A DNA stretch of 56,527 nucleotides, from NCBI GenBank assembly GCA_039984715.1, contig JBDWUA010000024.1, positions 1-56,527 of the forward strand. Direction: 5' to 3'. The notes beneath the pieces are model-generated. The model was not told the DNA's origin, searched no databases, and saw only the letters and a program-made list of their open reading frames with translations. Each line of letters starts with the position of its first letter. Within the stretch, counting starts at the first letter, position 1. This document shows positions 7,904 through 16,942 of this stretch, piece after piece. This stretch comes from JABSSA01 sp039984715 (lineage in GTDB: Bacteria > Pseudomonadota > Alphaproteobacteria > Rhodobacterales > Rhodobacteraceae). The translations under genes and the position numbers were made by a program.

Positions 7904-10900
7904 TTAGAGGTCGATCACGAGGGTTCCGTCTTTTGCGGCGGCGCGGGATTGGCAGAGGATCAGGGTGGTTTCGCGTTGCGCTTTGGACAGGACGAAATCG
8001 CGGTGTTCGACGTCGCCGTCGAGTAATCCGCATTTGCAGACTCCGCACAGGCCGTCCGAACATTTGACATCGATCGGGATGCCGTTGTCTTGCAGCACGT
8101 CTGTGGCGGATTTGTCGGCGGGGATTTCAAAGGTTGTGTTGGATCGCGCCAGTTTCAGCGTGAAGGCGTGGTTTTCGTAATCTGGGGTTTCGGGCACTGA
8201 GAAATATTCAAGGTGGCGCGCGGCTTCGGGGAAGCCTGCACGTTCAGCTGCGTCCATCACGCTGGTCATATACCGTTCAGCGCCGCAGGTATAAATGTGG
8301 CTGCCTGCGGAAAAGGGTGGGATGATCTGGTCCAGATCGGCGCGGGTGTTTTCATCGGTGATGTGCAGGTGGGCTTTGTCCGCCCACGCGACGTGGGCGA
8401 GGTCGTCGATATAGCCCATCGTGTCGCGGGATCGTCCGGAATAATGCAGCACAAAGTCGCGGCCTTGGGCGTGCAGTTCGTGGGCCATGGCGATCATCGG
8501 CGTAATGCCGATGCCGCCGCCCAGCAGGATATGACGGGTGCCATCTGCTGCGACGGGAAAGTGGTTGATGGGCTTGGACACAAAGATGCGGCGCCCTTGG
8601 GTAAAGATACGGTGCAGCAGTTTTGAACCGCCGCGCCCGTCGTCTTCGCGCAGGACACCGATTTGATAGGTGCTGCGATCTGCGGGGTCGCCTGACATTG
8701 AATATTGGCGCAGGAAATCAGGGGCGACGACAATGTCCAGATGAGCGCCGGCCTGCCATTGGGGTAAATCCGATCCGTCGATGGATTTCATTTCGTATTT
8801 GGTGATCCCTTGGGCCATCTGTTCGACCTTGGAAATTTCGACCTGAACCACCGGGCTTTCGCCGTCTGCGCCATAAACATGGGCCACCGTATCCAAAGTT
8901 CCGGCAGCGGCGCGGCGTTGGTATTCTTCGGCGGTGACCATGGCCTGATACGCTTCGATCCCGGCTTCGCGGTCCATGTGGAACGGATAAGGATAGGGAT
9001 GCGGGGCGAGGTGTGCGGGATAGACGGCAAGGGTCTGATCCTCGTATTTCAGATCCAGATCTTTTTGCAACGAGCGCGCATTCACCGGCTTTTTCGTGGG
9101 GCGGTATCCGCCGTCTTCTTCGATCTCGAGATCCCACCACCATTTCTTGGCGGGGTTCAAAGCGCCGTTGCCGACAACGTCATCCAGTTTGGCCAAAAGC
9201 GGGGCGGCTTTGGGCATGTTCATTGCGGCCCAGCGGAACGGTTTTTCCTTGAAGATCCCTTCAAGGTTCCACGGGCAGGTTTTCATACAGCGCCCACACA
9301 TCGCGCCATTGGGTGTTGTGATGCGGTAGGTGGCGCATTTTTGGCTGTCGGATTTCCAGATTTCATAGCCGTTGAACATCAGTTTCGGCCCGGCCGTGAT
9401 GGCCCCTGACGGACATTCGCGCGCGCATTTGTTGCAGCTTTCGCAAAAGGTTTGCAGGCCAAAGTCGATGGGATTGTCATGGGCCATGGGCAGGTCGGTT
9501 GTCACGGCGCCGGATTTCAGGCGCGGGCCCAGATAGGGGTTTAGGATGACTTCGCCGATGCGGCTGACTTCGCCCAAACCGCTGAGCAGCAACAAAGGGG
9601 GCTGTAACACTTCGCCGTCCATGACGGAATGCGCTTTGGCTTTGTATCCCAGATTGCGGATTTGTTTTGCGATGACACCGCCCAGCAAGGAAAACCGCAA
9701 ATAGGCGCGCATGGATTGGGCCACGGCGATCCAATCATCGCCCGAAGACCCTTCCATCGTTTCATAGCCTTGATCGATGATCATCGAAATCGCCTGATCG
9801 TGGGGCGGGTCAATGGGTTCGCCGCGCACGTCGTGGCTGTACCAGCTCCAATCGGGGCAACGTGAAATGCCGACCGCGTCGATGCCCAACCAATAGCTGG
9901 TGGCTTTGATCAGGTCGGCGGCGTCTTGGGGGTCCAGTTGGGCCTGTTGCGCATCCGAGTCCCCGTCCTGCAACAACACAAACGCCCCAAGCGCGCGGCG
10001 TTGCGCCATAGAGGGCGCGGCTTTGCGGACGTAATTCCCGTTCTTGGCCCCGTCTTGCAGGGTTTTGCCCATGTCGCCAAATTGGGCGCGGGCGAACATG
10101 TCGGTGCGTTTGGGCACGCGGGCGACGTTGGGTTCGTCGATATAGGTGGTTGGAGTGTCAACGCGTTTTAGGTCTTCGAACGGGTGGGCGCCGTCGACAA
10201 AGCGGCGTTTGCGGTATGGCACCGCGTTTTGGGCGTTTTTGACCACGCCTTTGCCAAGGGTCCACGCCGCACCAAAGGCGGATCGGGGGTGTTGGGCGCG
10301 CGCAACAAGGGGCAAATCGGCGGTCAGTTCAAAGTTCGTCGTGATCGCGGCCAATCCAAAGCGGGTGCCGATATAGGGATGGGACAGCGCGCCGTCCTCA
10401 ACCGTGGCGAGGCCAGCGGCGACGGCCAGTTTGTTCAGATCAACATCGGCGTTTGATACAGTATGCCCACGCGCGGAATAGCCCAGCAAGCGCAGGTAAT
10501 TGGCCAGCACAACGGCGGTTTCAGCGGCCAACATGCCCGCGCGGTGGGCTTGGGCGTCTTGAACCCATGCGGTGCCGATTTCATCCGCGTCAGGCGTCCG
10601 CGGGTTTTCATACATCAGGACAAGCGCGTGGGTGTGATCCTCGATTCCTGTGGGATCAGCCTCCATCGAATCCTTGAGATCGGCCATGATCATGTCGATC
10701 CCAGAGGCAAGCGTTTTGGTCTGGCGTGTGCGCAGATCATTGGCCAATTGCGCGACGTCAGGATTGGTTGTGGGCTGGTCCAACACGGCGGCATCGGGCA
10801 ACGCGCAGGCCCCAACGGCCGCCGCATCGGCGAAATAGGCGAACGCCTTTAGGTGGTTCGCGCGTTCGGTCAGGTCTGTGGGCGCTTGGGCTATTGCTTT

Positions 10901-11116
10901 GTTGATCAGCCCGTCGCGTATCGCATCCAACATCGCTTGATGTTCGCGCATGGCGTTGACGATGGATCGCGGGTCTTGGGGGCGTTCAAACGAGAGATGC
11001 GCGGCGGCTGGGACGCTGTGCAAATCTGGCAAGTCTTGCGTGCGCGCCAACAGTTCGGACGGGTAGGGGCCCATATGAACCGGTCTGTCCTTGCTCGTGA
11101 AAAAACGGTTGGTCAT
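7904..11116 (-). CDS. Self-sufficient cobalamin-dependent reductive dehalogenase fused to its flavin/2Fe-2S reductase
   Basis: A 1070-aa fusion like the catabolic, NAD(P)H-dependent dehalogenases BhbA and NpRdhA. It removes halogen from aromatic substrates such as bromophenols in the cytoplasm; it has no Tat signal, unlike respiratory RdhA. Order of domains: a dehalogenase region, with the cobalamin-binding catalytic part to about residue 590; two 4Fe-4S clusters (CESCNKCARECP and CGRCMKTCP, about 570-650); then a phthalate-dioxygenase-reductase-like module with flavin motif RQYSMSG, nucleotide motif GGGIGITP, and a C-terminal 2Fe-2S ferredoxin (CSDGLCGVC). A divergent MarR gene 71 bp away is the likely regulator. 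No cobalamin synthesis gene is on the plasmid, so the host must supply the cofactor. The substrate is inferred from the family only. Confidence 0.92.
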   Translation of the reverse strand: MTNRFFTSKDRPVHMGPYPSELLARTQDLPDLHSVPAAAHLSFERPQDPRSIVNAMREHQAMLDAIRDGLINKAIAQAPTDLTERANHLKAFAYFADAAAVGACALPDAAVLDQPTTNPDVAQLANDLRTRQTKTLASGIDMIMADLKDSMEADPTGIEDHTHALVLMYENPRTPDADEIGTAWVQDAQAHRAGMLAAETAVVLANYLRLLGYSARGHTVSNADVDLNKLAVAAGLATVEDGALSHPYIGTRFGLAAITTNFELTADLPLVARAQHPRSAFGAAWTLGKGVVKNAQNAVPYRKRRFVDGAHPFEDLKRVDTPTTYIDEPNVARVPKRTDMFARAQFGDMGKTLQDGAKNGNYVRKAAPSMAQRRALGAFVLLQDGDSDAQQAQLDPQDAADLIKATSYWLGIDAVGISRCPDWSWYSHDVRGEPIDPPHDQAISMIIDQGYETMEGSSGDDWIAVAQSMRAYLRFSLLGGVIAKQIRNLGYKAKAHSVMDGEVLQPPLLLLSGLGEVSRIGEVILNPYLGPRLKSGAVTTDLPMAHDNPIDFGLQTFCESCNKCARECPSGAITAGPKLMFNGYEIWKSDSQKCATYRITTPNGAMCGRCMKTCPWNLEGIFKEKPFRWAAMNMPKAAPLLAKLDDVVGNGALNPAKKWWWDLEIEEDGGYRPTKKPVNARSLQKDLDLKYEDQTLAVYPAHLAPHPYPYPFHMDREAGIEAYQAMVTAEEYQRRAAAGTLDTVAHVYGADGESPVVQVEISKVEQMAQGITKYEMKSIDGSDLPQWQAGAHLDIVVAPDFLRQYSMSGDPADRSTYQIGVLREDDGRGGSKLLHRIFTQGRRIFVSKPINHFPVAADGTRHILLGGGIGITPMIAMAHELHAQGRDFVLHYSGRSRDTMGYIDDLAHVAWADKAHLHITDENTRADLDQIIPPFSAGSHIYTCGAERYMTSVMDAAERAGFPEAARHLEYFSVPETPDYENHAFTLKLARSNTTFEIPADKSATDVLQDNGIPIDVKCSDGLCGVCKCGLLDGDVEHRDFVLSKAQRETTLILCQSRAAAKDGTLVIDL

Positions 11117-11146
11117 CTGTGACTCGCGTTTAGTTGCCAGATAGAA

Positions 11147-11161
11147 TAGTTTACTAGGCTA
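11147..11161. promoter_or_regulatory. Imperfect palindrome between dehalogenase and MarR genes (candidate operator)
   Basis: TAGTTTACTAGGCTA matches its own complement at 11 of 15 positions. It lies in the 71-bp divergent gap between the dehalogenase start (11116) and the MarR start (11188), where a MarR dimer controlling both genes would bind. This is inference from position. Confidence 0.35.
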
Positions 11162-11187
11162 ATTAATTGCGCGACAAAAGCCAAACT

Positions 11188-11664
11188 ATGAAAGCCAAAT
11201 TGCGAATGCCTGACTCATTAGAACTATACCGATTGCGTGAACGTTTAGGATTTCGCCTAAGTCGTGTGGCCCGCACCATGCAAGAAGGGCTGGATGCACA
11301 GTTAGAGGCGTATGGATTATCCCGATTGACGTGGTGTGTTTTGTCGGGTGTTGGCCTTGAAGGGCAACAATCACCATCTGATCTGGCAGATCATATTGGT
11401 GTCACCCGTCCGGTGATTTCGCGGGCACTGAAAACGATGGTGGATGCGGGTTTGATTGCGCGCACGCTAAGCGATCAGGATGGCCGGGCGCGCGAGATTG
11501 CAGTGACCCCTGCAGGAGCGGATTTGTTGGATGCCTGTCGCCCACTGGTGGACCTGAATCAAAAGCACTTTCTAGACAAGTTAACGATGCAGCAAAGATC
11601 CCAGTTAAGCGACATATTAGAGACGTTGATGGATGGTGAAACGGGCCGATTGAACACGATTTAG
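11188..11664 (+). CDS. MarR family transcriptional regulator
   Basis: A 158-aa winged-helix regulator: an N-terminal dimerisation helix, then SDLADHIGVTRPVISRALKT as the recognition helix, and the wing DQDGRAREIAVT with the conserved Asp-x-Arg. It is divergent from the reductive dehalogenase gene; MarR proteins beside rdhA genes usually repress them until a phenolic ligand binds. An in-frame TTG at 11167 and an ATG at 11206 are other possible starts. None has a good ribosome binding site, so the start is uncertain. Confidence 0.88.
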   Translation: MKAKLRMPDSLELYRLRERLGFRLSRVARTMQEGLDAQLEAYGLSRLTWCVLSGVGLEGQQSPSDLADHIGVTRPVISRALKTMVDAGLIARTLSDQDGRAREIAVTPAGADLLDACRPLVDLNQKHFLDKLTMQQRSQLSDILETLMDGETGRLNTI

Positions 11665-11686
11665 GACTTGTGCTGATCGCGTGTGG

Positions 11687-12430
11687 TCAGAGTAATTCGC
11701 TGATCAGCAAACCGACTCCCATCAGCAAGGTCAGGACAATCAACAGCCGCCGGAACATGTCGTCGCTGAGGCGGCGAAAGACAAAGATGCCGATTTGGGC
11801 TGCGATCAGACCGCAGGGAACAGTCACCATGAGTGCCCGCACAGCCGTTGCATCAAACGCACCTTTTAGAAACAGCAACGTCACGGTCGTGCTGAGTACG
11901 GCGACATTATAGGGTTGTAAAACCGCGCGTGTTTCCGCTTTGGGCCATGGGCGCAGAGACAGCCACATTGCAGGAATTGCACCTGACACAGACGCGGCCC
12001 CGCCAAGAATTCCGCCAAGGCCACCGATCAGGGCATCAATCCACGGTGTTTTGCGCGAAAACGCCGGAAGGGCCGAACGAAATGTGAAATAGCCGCCATA
12101 GACAATCAACATCAGAGCAATCGCGATGCGCAATGATCTGGCGTCGATCACATCCAACAAGATCAGCCCGATGGGAACGCCAGCCAAGCCGGGCAGAAGA
12201 AACCGCAACAAACGCTTTGGATTGGCGGCGATGGCATGTCGCACGACCCAAAGCCCTTGAAGGCCAGCCAAGATAGACATCAACGCAACAATGGCCACGG
12301 CCGTCGTGGGTTGCAAAACAACCAGATAGAACCCCAAGGCAAACAACGCGGTGCCTGTGCCTGCCAACCCGTTGATGAACCCACCTGCAAAGGCACCAAG
12401 AACCAGAAAAAGGATGGTGTCTGTTGTCAC
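11687..12430 (-). CDS. TauE/SafE family sulfite/organosulfonate exporter-like permease
   Basis: A 247-aa polytopic membrane protein with about eight hydrophobic segments. The N-terminal motif GAFAGGFINGLAGTGTAL is the usual first half-repeat of the TauE/SafE family, and the second half-repeat begins at GGLGGILGGAASVSGA. Members move small anions such as sulfite or sulfoacetate. It starts with GTG, one base after the stop of the LysR gene on the same strand, so the regulator and transporter are a two-gene operon. Substrate unknown; export of halide or an organic anion from the dehalogenase pathway is only a guess. Confidence 0.87.
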   Translation of the reverse strand: MTTDTILFLVLGAFAGGFINGLAGTGTALFALGFYLVVLQPTTAVAIVALMSILAGLQGLWVVRHAIAANPKRLLRFLLPGLAGVPIGLILLDVIDARSLRIAIALMLIVYGGYFTFRSALPAFSRKTPWIDALIGGLGGILGGAASVSGAIPAMWLSLRPWPKAETRAVLQPYNVAVLSTTVTLLFLKGAFDATAVRALMVTVPCGLIAAQIGIFVFRRLSDDMFRRLLIVLTLLMGVGLLISELL

Positions 12431-12431
12431 T

Positions 12432-13328
12432 TTATGCGTCCTGCCGTTGGGATTTTGCGGTCGTGATCACGTGGGACAAAGCATCAAAAACGGCATCGAT
12501 CACTTGGGTTTTCATCTGATCCTGACGATAGGCAAGGCCCAAACTGCGTGTCGGGGCATCCGCGCCCAAATCCAATCGTTTGACCGGAATATTGTCCAGC
12601 GGTTTCACGGCCAGATCAGGCATGATCGAGACACCAAGATTGGCATGAACCATGCTGGTGATCGCTTCGGGGCTGTCCAGTTCCATGGTTTCCGACACGC
12701 GGATACGTTGGGCCAAAATCCAGTTTTCGATCAACGTGCCCAGAACCGCATTGCGGTTGAACCGAATGAACGGTTGTGTCGTCAACAGCGCGATAGGGTC
12801 AGTGCCCTGTTCTTGAGGCGCTGCAATCAACTGCATCGGTTCCACGACCAGTTCGCGAAACTGGAGACCCACCGGCATCAAATGCGGTTTGGTGACAATG
12901 GCCGCGTCCAGATTGCCGCGTTCGATTTCAGTCAGCATGTCACCGGTCAGGCCCGGTCGGATGCGCAATCCGATGTCTGGATATGCGGCTTTCAGCACGG
13001 CCATCGCTTGGGGGGTCAGACCTGTTAGCGTGGTGCGCAATGCGCCAAGCGTGACAATGCCGCTTAACCCGTCATCGGCCAGAACTGAGGGTACCAGATT
13101 GTCGTAATCCGCGATCAGTTTGCGCGCCTTTCGAACGATCTCATGTGCTATGGGCGTCAATTCGGGGGTGCGCTTGGTGCGGTTGAACAGAGGGATGCCC
13201 ATGTCGGATTCCAAGGTTTGCATCTGTTGGCTGACCGCCGCATGGGTGACATGCACCACATCCGCCGCGGCGCTAAAGGTTTTGGTGTCGGCAACGGCAA
13301 CCAGCGTGCGCAAAAGTCGAATTGTCAT
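12432..13328 (-). CDS. LysR family transcriptional regulator
   Basis: A 298-aa regulator. The HTH near the N-terminus (TFSAAADVVHVTHAAVSQQM) is followed by the LysR effector-binding domain. The ATG at 13326-13328 puts the HTH at residues 1-60; a GTG at 13364 would add 12 residues. It is the first gene of an operon with the TauE/SafE permease. LysR genes usually regulate divergent neighbours, here the MBL hydrolase gene at 13565. A small palindromic element resembling GAAAACGTTTC at 13347-13357 lies just upstream and may be part of a binding site. Confidence 0.9.
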   Translation of the reverse strand: MTIRLLRTLVAVADTKTFSAAADVVHVTHAAVSQQMQTLESDMGIPLFNRTKRTPELTPIAHEIVRKARKLIADYDNLVPSVLADDGLSGIVTLGALRTTLTGLTPQAMAVLKAAYPDIGLRIRPGLTGDMLTEIERGNLDAAIVTKPHLMPVGLQFRELVVEPMQLIAAPQEQGTDPIALLTTQPFIRFNRNAVLGTLIENWILAQRIRVSETMELDSPEAITSMVHANLGVSIMPDLAVKPLDNIPVKRLDLGADAPTRSLGLAYRQDQMKTQVIDAVFDALSHVITTAKSQRQDA

Positions 13329-13564
13329 GAAACCCGCATCATTTTTCGAAAACGTTTCTTTCACAAGGAGCCAAAAAGGGATTTCCCAAGTAAGTTGACC
13401 TTACAGTTACAGAAGGCGAAGGCGTCTGACAATCGCTGCAATCTTGAAGGTTTTGAACAGGGCAGGGGGTCGGGCTGCGCCTTACTCACAGTTCTGTGTG
13501 TTGGGCGTGTGCCACGGTTAATGTAGCGTCGATTCAACTGCAACACGCATCAGGAGGCAGGCCG

Positions 13565-14401
13565 TTGCCCATTTCCCTTAAACCCATCCTTTTCGTCATA
13601 GCCGCAACATTTGCGGCTGGGGCTGTTGTTGCGCAGGACATTCCCCGTTCGATCCAACACGTCACTGGGGACGTCTATCGGTTTCAAAACAACCGGCATT
13701 ATGCGCTTGTCACTGTGACGGATGCGGGTGTTGTGGTGGTTGATCCGATCAACGCCGACGCAGCGACGTGGTTGAAAGACAACCTAAGCCAGATCACGGA
13801 CAAACCCATTACGCATCTTATCTATAGCCACAGCCATGGCGATCATGCATCCGGCGGGGCAGCCCTGGGGGCGGAAACTGTGGTGGCCCATGAAAACGCG
13901 CCAGCGCAAATCGATAAGGTGACACCGACTGTACGGATTGGGGACACGCACGAAATCGAGGTTGGGGGTAAGACCTTTGAGATGACCTATCTGGGTGCAG
14001 GACATGGCGAGGATATGATCGCCGTTGTTGTGCGGCCTGAAAATGTCGGCTTCATCACGGATGTCGCAGCGCCCAAACGTTTGCCGTTCCGGACGATGCC
14101 AAGTTCAAGCGTGGATGCGTGGATCGAACAGGTGCGCAAGGTCGACACGTTGGATTTCGAAATCTTTGCCCCGGCCCATGGCAATGTCGGAGTGCGCAGC
14201 GATGTGGGTGATGTGATCACTTATATGGAAACGCTGCGCGCCGAAGTGTTGGCCGGATTGAAAGCAGGAAAATCGATCCGCGATTTACAAGCATCCGTTA
14301 CAATGGACGCCTATAGCGATTGGTTGGGGTATGATCTGATGCGCACCCAGAATGTTCTGGGCATGGCCGAATATCTGATCAGCGCCAACAAGGTGAACTA
14401 A
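13565..14401 (+). CDS. Secreted MBL-fold metallo-hydrolase
   Basis: About 278 aa. The TTG at 13565 is chosen as start: a perfect AGGAGG sits 7 bases upstream, and the protein then opens with a signal peptide (PISLKPILFVIAATFAAG, cleaved after VVAQ). The zinc motif is HSHGDH (His89, His91, Asp93, His94), followed by GAGHGED, an Asp in FITDVAAP and the final His in APAHG. Substrate unknown; relatives include periplasmic SoxH/quinoprotein-relay hydrolases. Convergent with the ADP-ribosylglycohydrolase-like gene, with a shared strong hairpin between them. Confidence 0.85.
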   Translation: MPISLKPILFVIAATFAAGAVVAQDIPRSIQHVTGDVYRFQNNRHYALVTVTDAGVVVVDPINADAATWLKDNLSQITDKPITHLIYSHSHGDHASGGAALGAETVVAHENAPAQIDKVTPTVRIGDTHEIEVGGKTFEMTYLGAGHGEDMIAVVVRPENVGFITDVAAPKRLPFRTMPSSSVDAWIEQVRKVDTLDFEIFAPAHGNVGVRSDVGDVITYMETLRAEVLAGLKAGKSIRDLQASVTMDAYSDWLGYDLMRTQNVLGMAEYLISANKVN

Positions 14402-14409
14402 GCCGAATG

Positions 14410-14446
14410 GCGGTTAGCGGGACATCACGCGATGTCCCGTGCCGCC
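14410..14446. terminator. Strong hairpin between convergent genes
   Basis: Nested inverted repeat: an inner perfect stem CGGGACATC/GATGTCCCG with a 4-base loop and an outer GGCGG/CCGCC pair. It lies between the stops of the MBL hydrolase (14401) and the ADP-ribosylglycohydrolase-like gene, and overlaps the 3' end of the latter. There is no clear T-run, so a bidirectional transcription barrier is plausible but not certain. Confidence 0.55.
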
Positions 14447-15390
14447 ATGCTGAGGCGTTCGCATTCTTCCCAGATTTGAACGCCGTTTTCCAATTGCAAT
14501 ACCCATGAAAGCGGAATGCCCGTTGGGGTTTGGATGCCATGAATCCGCGCCATGATGGCTCCGATCATTATTGCACGCCCGGCGCTGTCGCCACCGGCCA
14601 GAATATTGCGTTCTATGGCGGATTGATACGAGCCGCTGTGTTTGAGAATGTGAAACATCACCGGCCCGGCCGATGGCAAATAGCAGGCCCGCCCCATCAG
14701 ACCAGTCAGCCCGGCAAAGACGGTTGTGTCGTCTTCTGATGTAGACAGGGCTGCGATCAGTTCATCCTTGATGGATGCATCTGCGGATTGCGCCGCAGCC
14801 TCAAGCGCGTTGTGCAGGGGTTCATCTTGCATCACGCGGGCCAAGACATCGGCAAACACTGCGTTATAGGCGGTGGCGGTGTCGTTCACATTGGTGACTT
14901 CCATCGCGTTCAGGATCATGTCCGGCAAGTCCTGTTGGCCATGATAGCGCACAAGAATGGCAGGCAATCGCGCCAGCGCGGGTGTTTGATTGTCGTCGAT
15001 GCCTGAAGGCGCAATCTCGGCCGCGATATTGGCAAGCGCGCCGCGGGTCGGGCCATCGATGATCCCTTGATACGCGCCGCCGGCCCCAAAGAACGCAGCG
15101 AATGCGGTTTGATAAGCGGCGACGTCAAAGGCGCCGTCATTTGCGTTCATCGATTGGATGGTCAGCCGTAAGACTTCGCCAATTTGGGTAAACATACCGT
15201 TGTGGCGGGTCTTATGGGCAAATGTTTTGACGCCTTCAAAGTTGCGAGCCTCAACAGGTGTGAACGCGCATTGCCCGTTTTGGCGGGCGGTCACTTCGGC
15301 AATCCGATCGACATTATAGATCCAATGCAGGCCAAGGCAGGCGGCGTCGGCCACAAGTGCCCCCAAAAGCAATTCTGCATTTTTAGTCAT
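14425..15390 (-). CDS. ADP-ribosylglycohydrolase/J1-crystallin-like protein (copy 1)
   Basis: A 321-aa all-helical protein of the DraG/ARH fold. The family's N-terminal GALVADAACLGLHW and C-terminal AGGDSAGR blocks are visible. In active DraG enzymes these carry dinuclear-metal ligands as TDDT and GGDTDT. Here the first is replaced by TQIGEV and the second Asp of the last motif is missing, so catalysis on ADP-ribose is doubtful; the pattern is closer to J1-crystallin-type relatives. A paralogue is encoded at 43200-44150 with the same replacements. A TetR gene lies 50 bp upstream on the same strand. Confidence 0.82.
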   Translation of the reverse strand: MTKNAELLLGALVADAACLGLHWIYNVDRIAEVTARQNGQCAFTPVEARNFEGVKTFAHKTRHNGMFTQIGEVLRLTIQSMNANDGAFDVAAYQTAFAAFFGAGGAYQGIIDGPTRGALANIAAEIAPSGIDDNQTPALARLPAILVRYHGQQDLPDMILNAMEVTNVNDTATAYNAVFADVLARVMQDEPLHNALEAAAQSADASIKDELIAALSTSEDDTTVFAGLTGLMGRACYLPSAGPVMFHILKHSGSYQSAIERNILAGGDSAGRAIMIGAIMARIHGIQTPTGIPLSWVLQLENGVQIWEECERLSMAARDIA

Positions 15391-15440
15391 GATCGATCCT
15401 TCAAAGATGATGAGATGTATCCAAGATTGGGAGGCGTTGG

Positions 15441-16013
15441 TTAGTTTTGGATGATCCGGCTTTTTAAAAGAAGCACGGCATTGTCAAACAAAGCGATATC
15501 TTCCTGAGCGCGGGCTGAAAGTTGTGCGCCTTCAAACAACGACAGGGCTGCGGCGGCTTCTTGTGTTGGATCTTGGACATGTGTGATCGTGCCGTCAGAA
15601 TGACCCATCCGAAATGCATCCTCGAGCCATCCGATGATCATCGTGCGAAAGCGGCGGACCAGTTGGCTGACTTCGGGGGGTAGGCTTTCGCGGCTGGCGG
15701 TAAAGGACACGCAAAGGCACAGGCTTTTGCCGCCATCCAAACCGGCGCGGTAATTGTCGATTACCGTGGACAATTGAACGCCACCCGAACTGGAGGACGC
15801 TTGAAATTCGTTGTACATTGTTTCGAACTTGTCGAAATAGCGCTGCATCAGCTCGACGGACAGCTTTGCTTTGGACGGAAAGTGATGATGGATGCTGGCC
15901 TTTCGAATGCCGACATCTTCGGCCAAGTCTGCGTAACTAAAGCCATCAAAACCAAGAGTACGCGCGGCCCGTTCAGCTGAATCCAACAGGGCAGTTTTGG
16001 TATCGGTGGGCAT
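15441..16013 (-). CDS. TetR family transcriptional regulator
   Basis: A 190-aa regulator with an N-terminal TetR HTH (FSYADLAEDVGIRKASIHHHFPSK) and a helical ligand domain containing LCLCVSF. The ATG at 16011-16013 has an AAGGAG ribosome binding site. It resembles the TetR protein at 29268-29843 in both domains, so they are paralogous subfamily members. A 16-bp palindrome at 16109-16124 in the divergent gap, echoed at 16948-16959, looks like its operator, implying control of itself, the PPOX gene and the VOC gene. Confidence 0.88.
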   Translation of the reverse strand: MPTDTKTALLDSAERAARTLGFDGFSYADLAEDVGIRKASIHHHFPSKAKLSVELMQRYFDKFETMYNEFQASSSSGGVQLSTVIDNYRAGLDGGKSLCLCVSFTASRESLPPEVSQLVRRFRTMIIGWLEDAFRMGHSDGTITHVQDPTQEAAAALSLFEGAQLSARAQEDIALFDNAVLLLKSRIIQN

Positions 16014-16108
16014 CGCGGGGCGCTCCTTCAAAAAACGCGAACTTGCAGGTGAGCCAGCATTGTCTTGGCTGACATTTTCGGCATCTTTTGCAGTATTTTA
16101 GAAAACTG

Positions 16109-16124
16109 CCTTCCAATAGGTAGG
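16109..16124. promoter_or_regulatory. Candidate TetR operator, site 1
   Basis: CCTTCCAATAGGTAGG is a near-palindrome (12 of 16 positions) in the gap between the divergent TetR and PPOX genes; flanking AAAAC/GTTTT arms extend the symmetry. Its core CCTTCCAATAGG matches 10 of 12 bases of the site upstream of the VOC gene. Confidence 0.55.
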
Positions 16125-16236
16125 TTTTGCTTTATGTGATGATCAAGCGCCAAAAGCAATGGGAAATGACACACGTTCATTTGAGTGCGGCCCGGGCAAG
16201 CTGTGCGTTTGCGCCTGAAACGATGAAAGGACGCCG

Positions 16237-16875
16237 ATGACTGATCCTATTCGCCCTGAGTATCTGATCAAAGATATTCCCGAGTTTCGCGAACGTTATG
16301 GCGATACGACACATGTCATCTATGACAAATCCGCCCCGTTTCTCAGCGAGCCGATGCAGGACTTTGTGCGTTTGTCGCCGTTCTGTGTTGTGTCATCCCA
16401 AGATGCGGACGGGCACACAGATATTTCACCGCGCGGTGATCCGGCGGGTTTTGTCGAAATCATCACGCCTAAGTATCTGTTGATCCCGGACAGGCCGGGC
16501 AATCAACGGTTTGACACGTTTCGCAATATCTTGACCCATCCGCCGGTGTCGTTGCTGTTTATGATCCCCGGTGTGTTGGACACTGTGCGCGTCAATGGTC
16601 GTGGGTTTGCGACGCGTGACCCCGAGTTGCTGGAACGATGCGCCATCAATGGCCGTGTGCCGCCCGTTGGATTGTTGGTCGAAGTCGAAGAAGCCTATGG
16701 CCATTGTTCCAAGGCAATTCGACGTTCTGGATTGTGGGACAGCTCGACCCAAATTGACCGCAAGATCGCGCCAAGCCTCAGGGATATGATGTCTGCCCAT
16801 CTGAGTTATTCACCGGAAAAGCTGGATGAGATGGAAGGTCGCATTCAGCGGGACATCAAAACGAATATGTATTGA
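16237..16875 (+). CDS. Pyridoxamine 5'-phosphate oxidase (PPOX) family flavin-binding protein
   Basis: A 212-aa split-barrel protein. The blocks FCVVSSQDADGHTDISPRGDPAGFV and NILTHPPVSLLFMIPGVLDTVRVNGRG are typical of the MSMEG_1061-type PPOX branch, which binds FMN or F420 and acts as a small-molecule reductase. The start ATG follows GAAAGGACGCCG. It is divergent from the TetR gene and probably under its control. The real substrate is unknown; it is unlikely to be the PdxH enzyme itself. Confidence 0.85.
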   Translation: MTDPIRPEYLIKDIPEFRERYGDTTHVIYDKSAPFLSEPMQDFVRLSPFCVVSSQDADGHTDISPRGDPAGFVEIITPKYLLIPDRPGNQRFDTFRNILTHPPVSLLFMIPGVLDTVRVNGRGFATRDPELLERCAINGRVPPVGLLVEVEEAYGHCSKAIRRSGLWDSSTQIDRKIAPSLRDMMSAHLSYSPEKLDEMEGRIQRDIKTNMY

Positions 16876-16942
16876 ACAGGCCATTTCCCGCTGTGCGGGA
16901 TGACATTCGTGTGAAAGCGCAGGATTGACTTGCGTTGATCGG

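Noticed and set aside
8810..9409. 199-codon open frame on the plus strand
   Set aside because: It lies wholly inside the reductive dehalogenase gene on the other strand, has no ribosome binding site and no domain. It is a shadow produced by GC-rich codon use.
7904..11116. Respiratory (membrane-linked) reductive dehalogenase
   Set aside because: No Tat leader, no RdhB anchor gene nearby, and a fused NAD(P)H reductase; this is the catabolic cytosolic type.
11117..11187. Cobalamin riboswitch for the dehalogenase
   Set aside because: The divergent gap is only 71 bp, too short for the riboswitch, and no B12-box-like sequence is visible.
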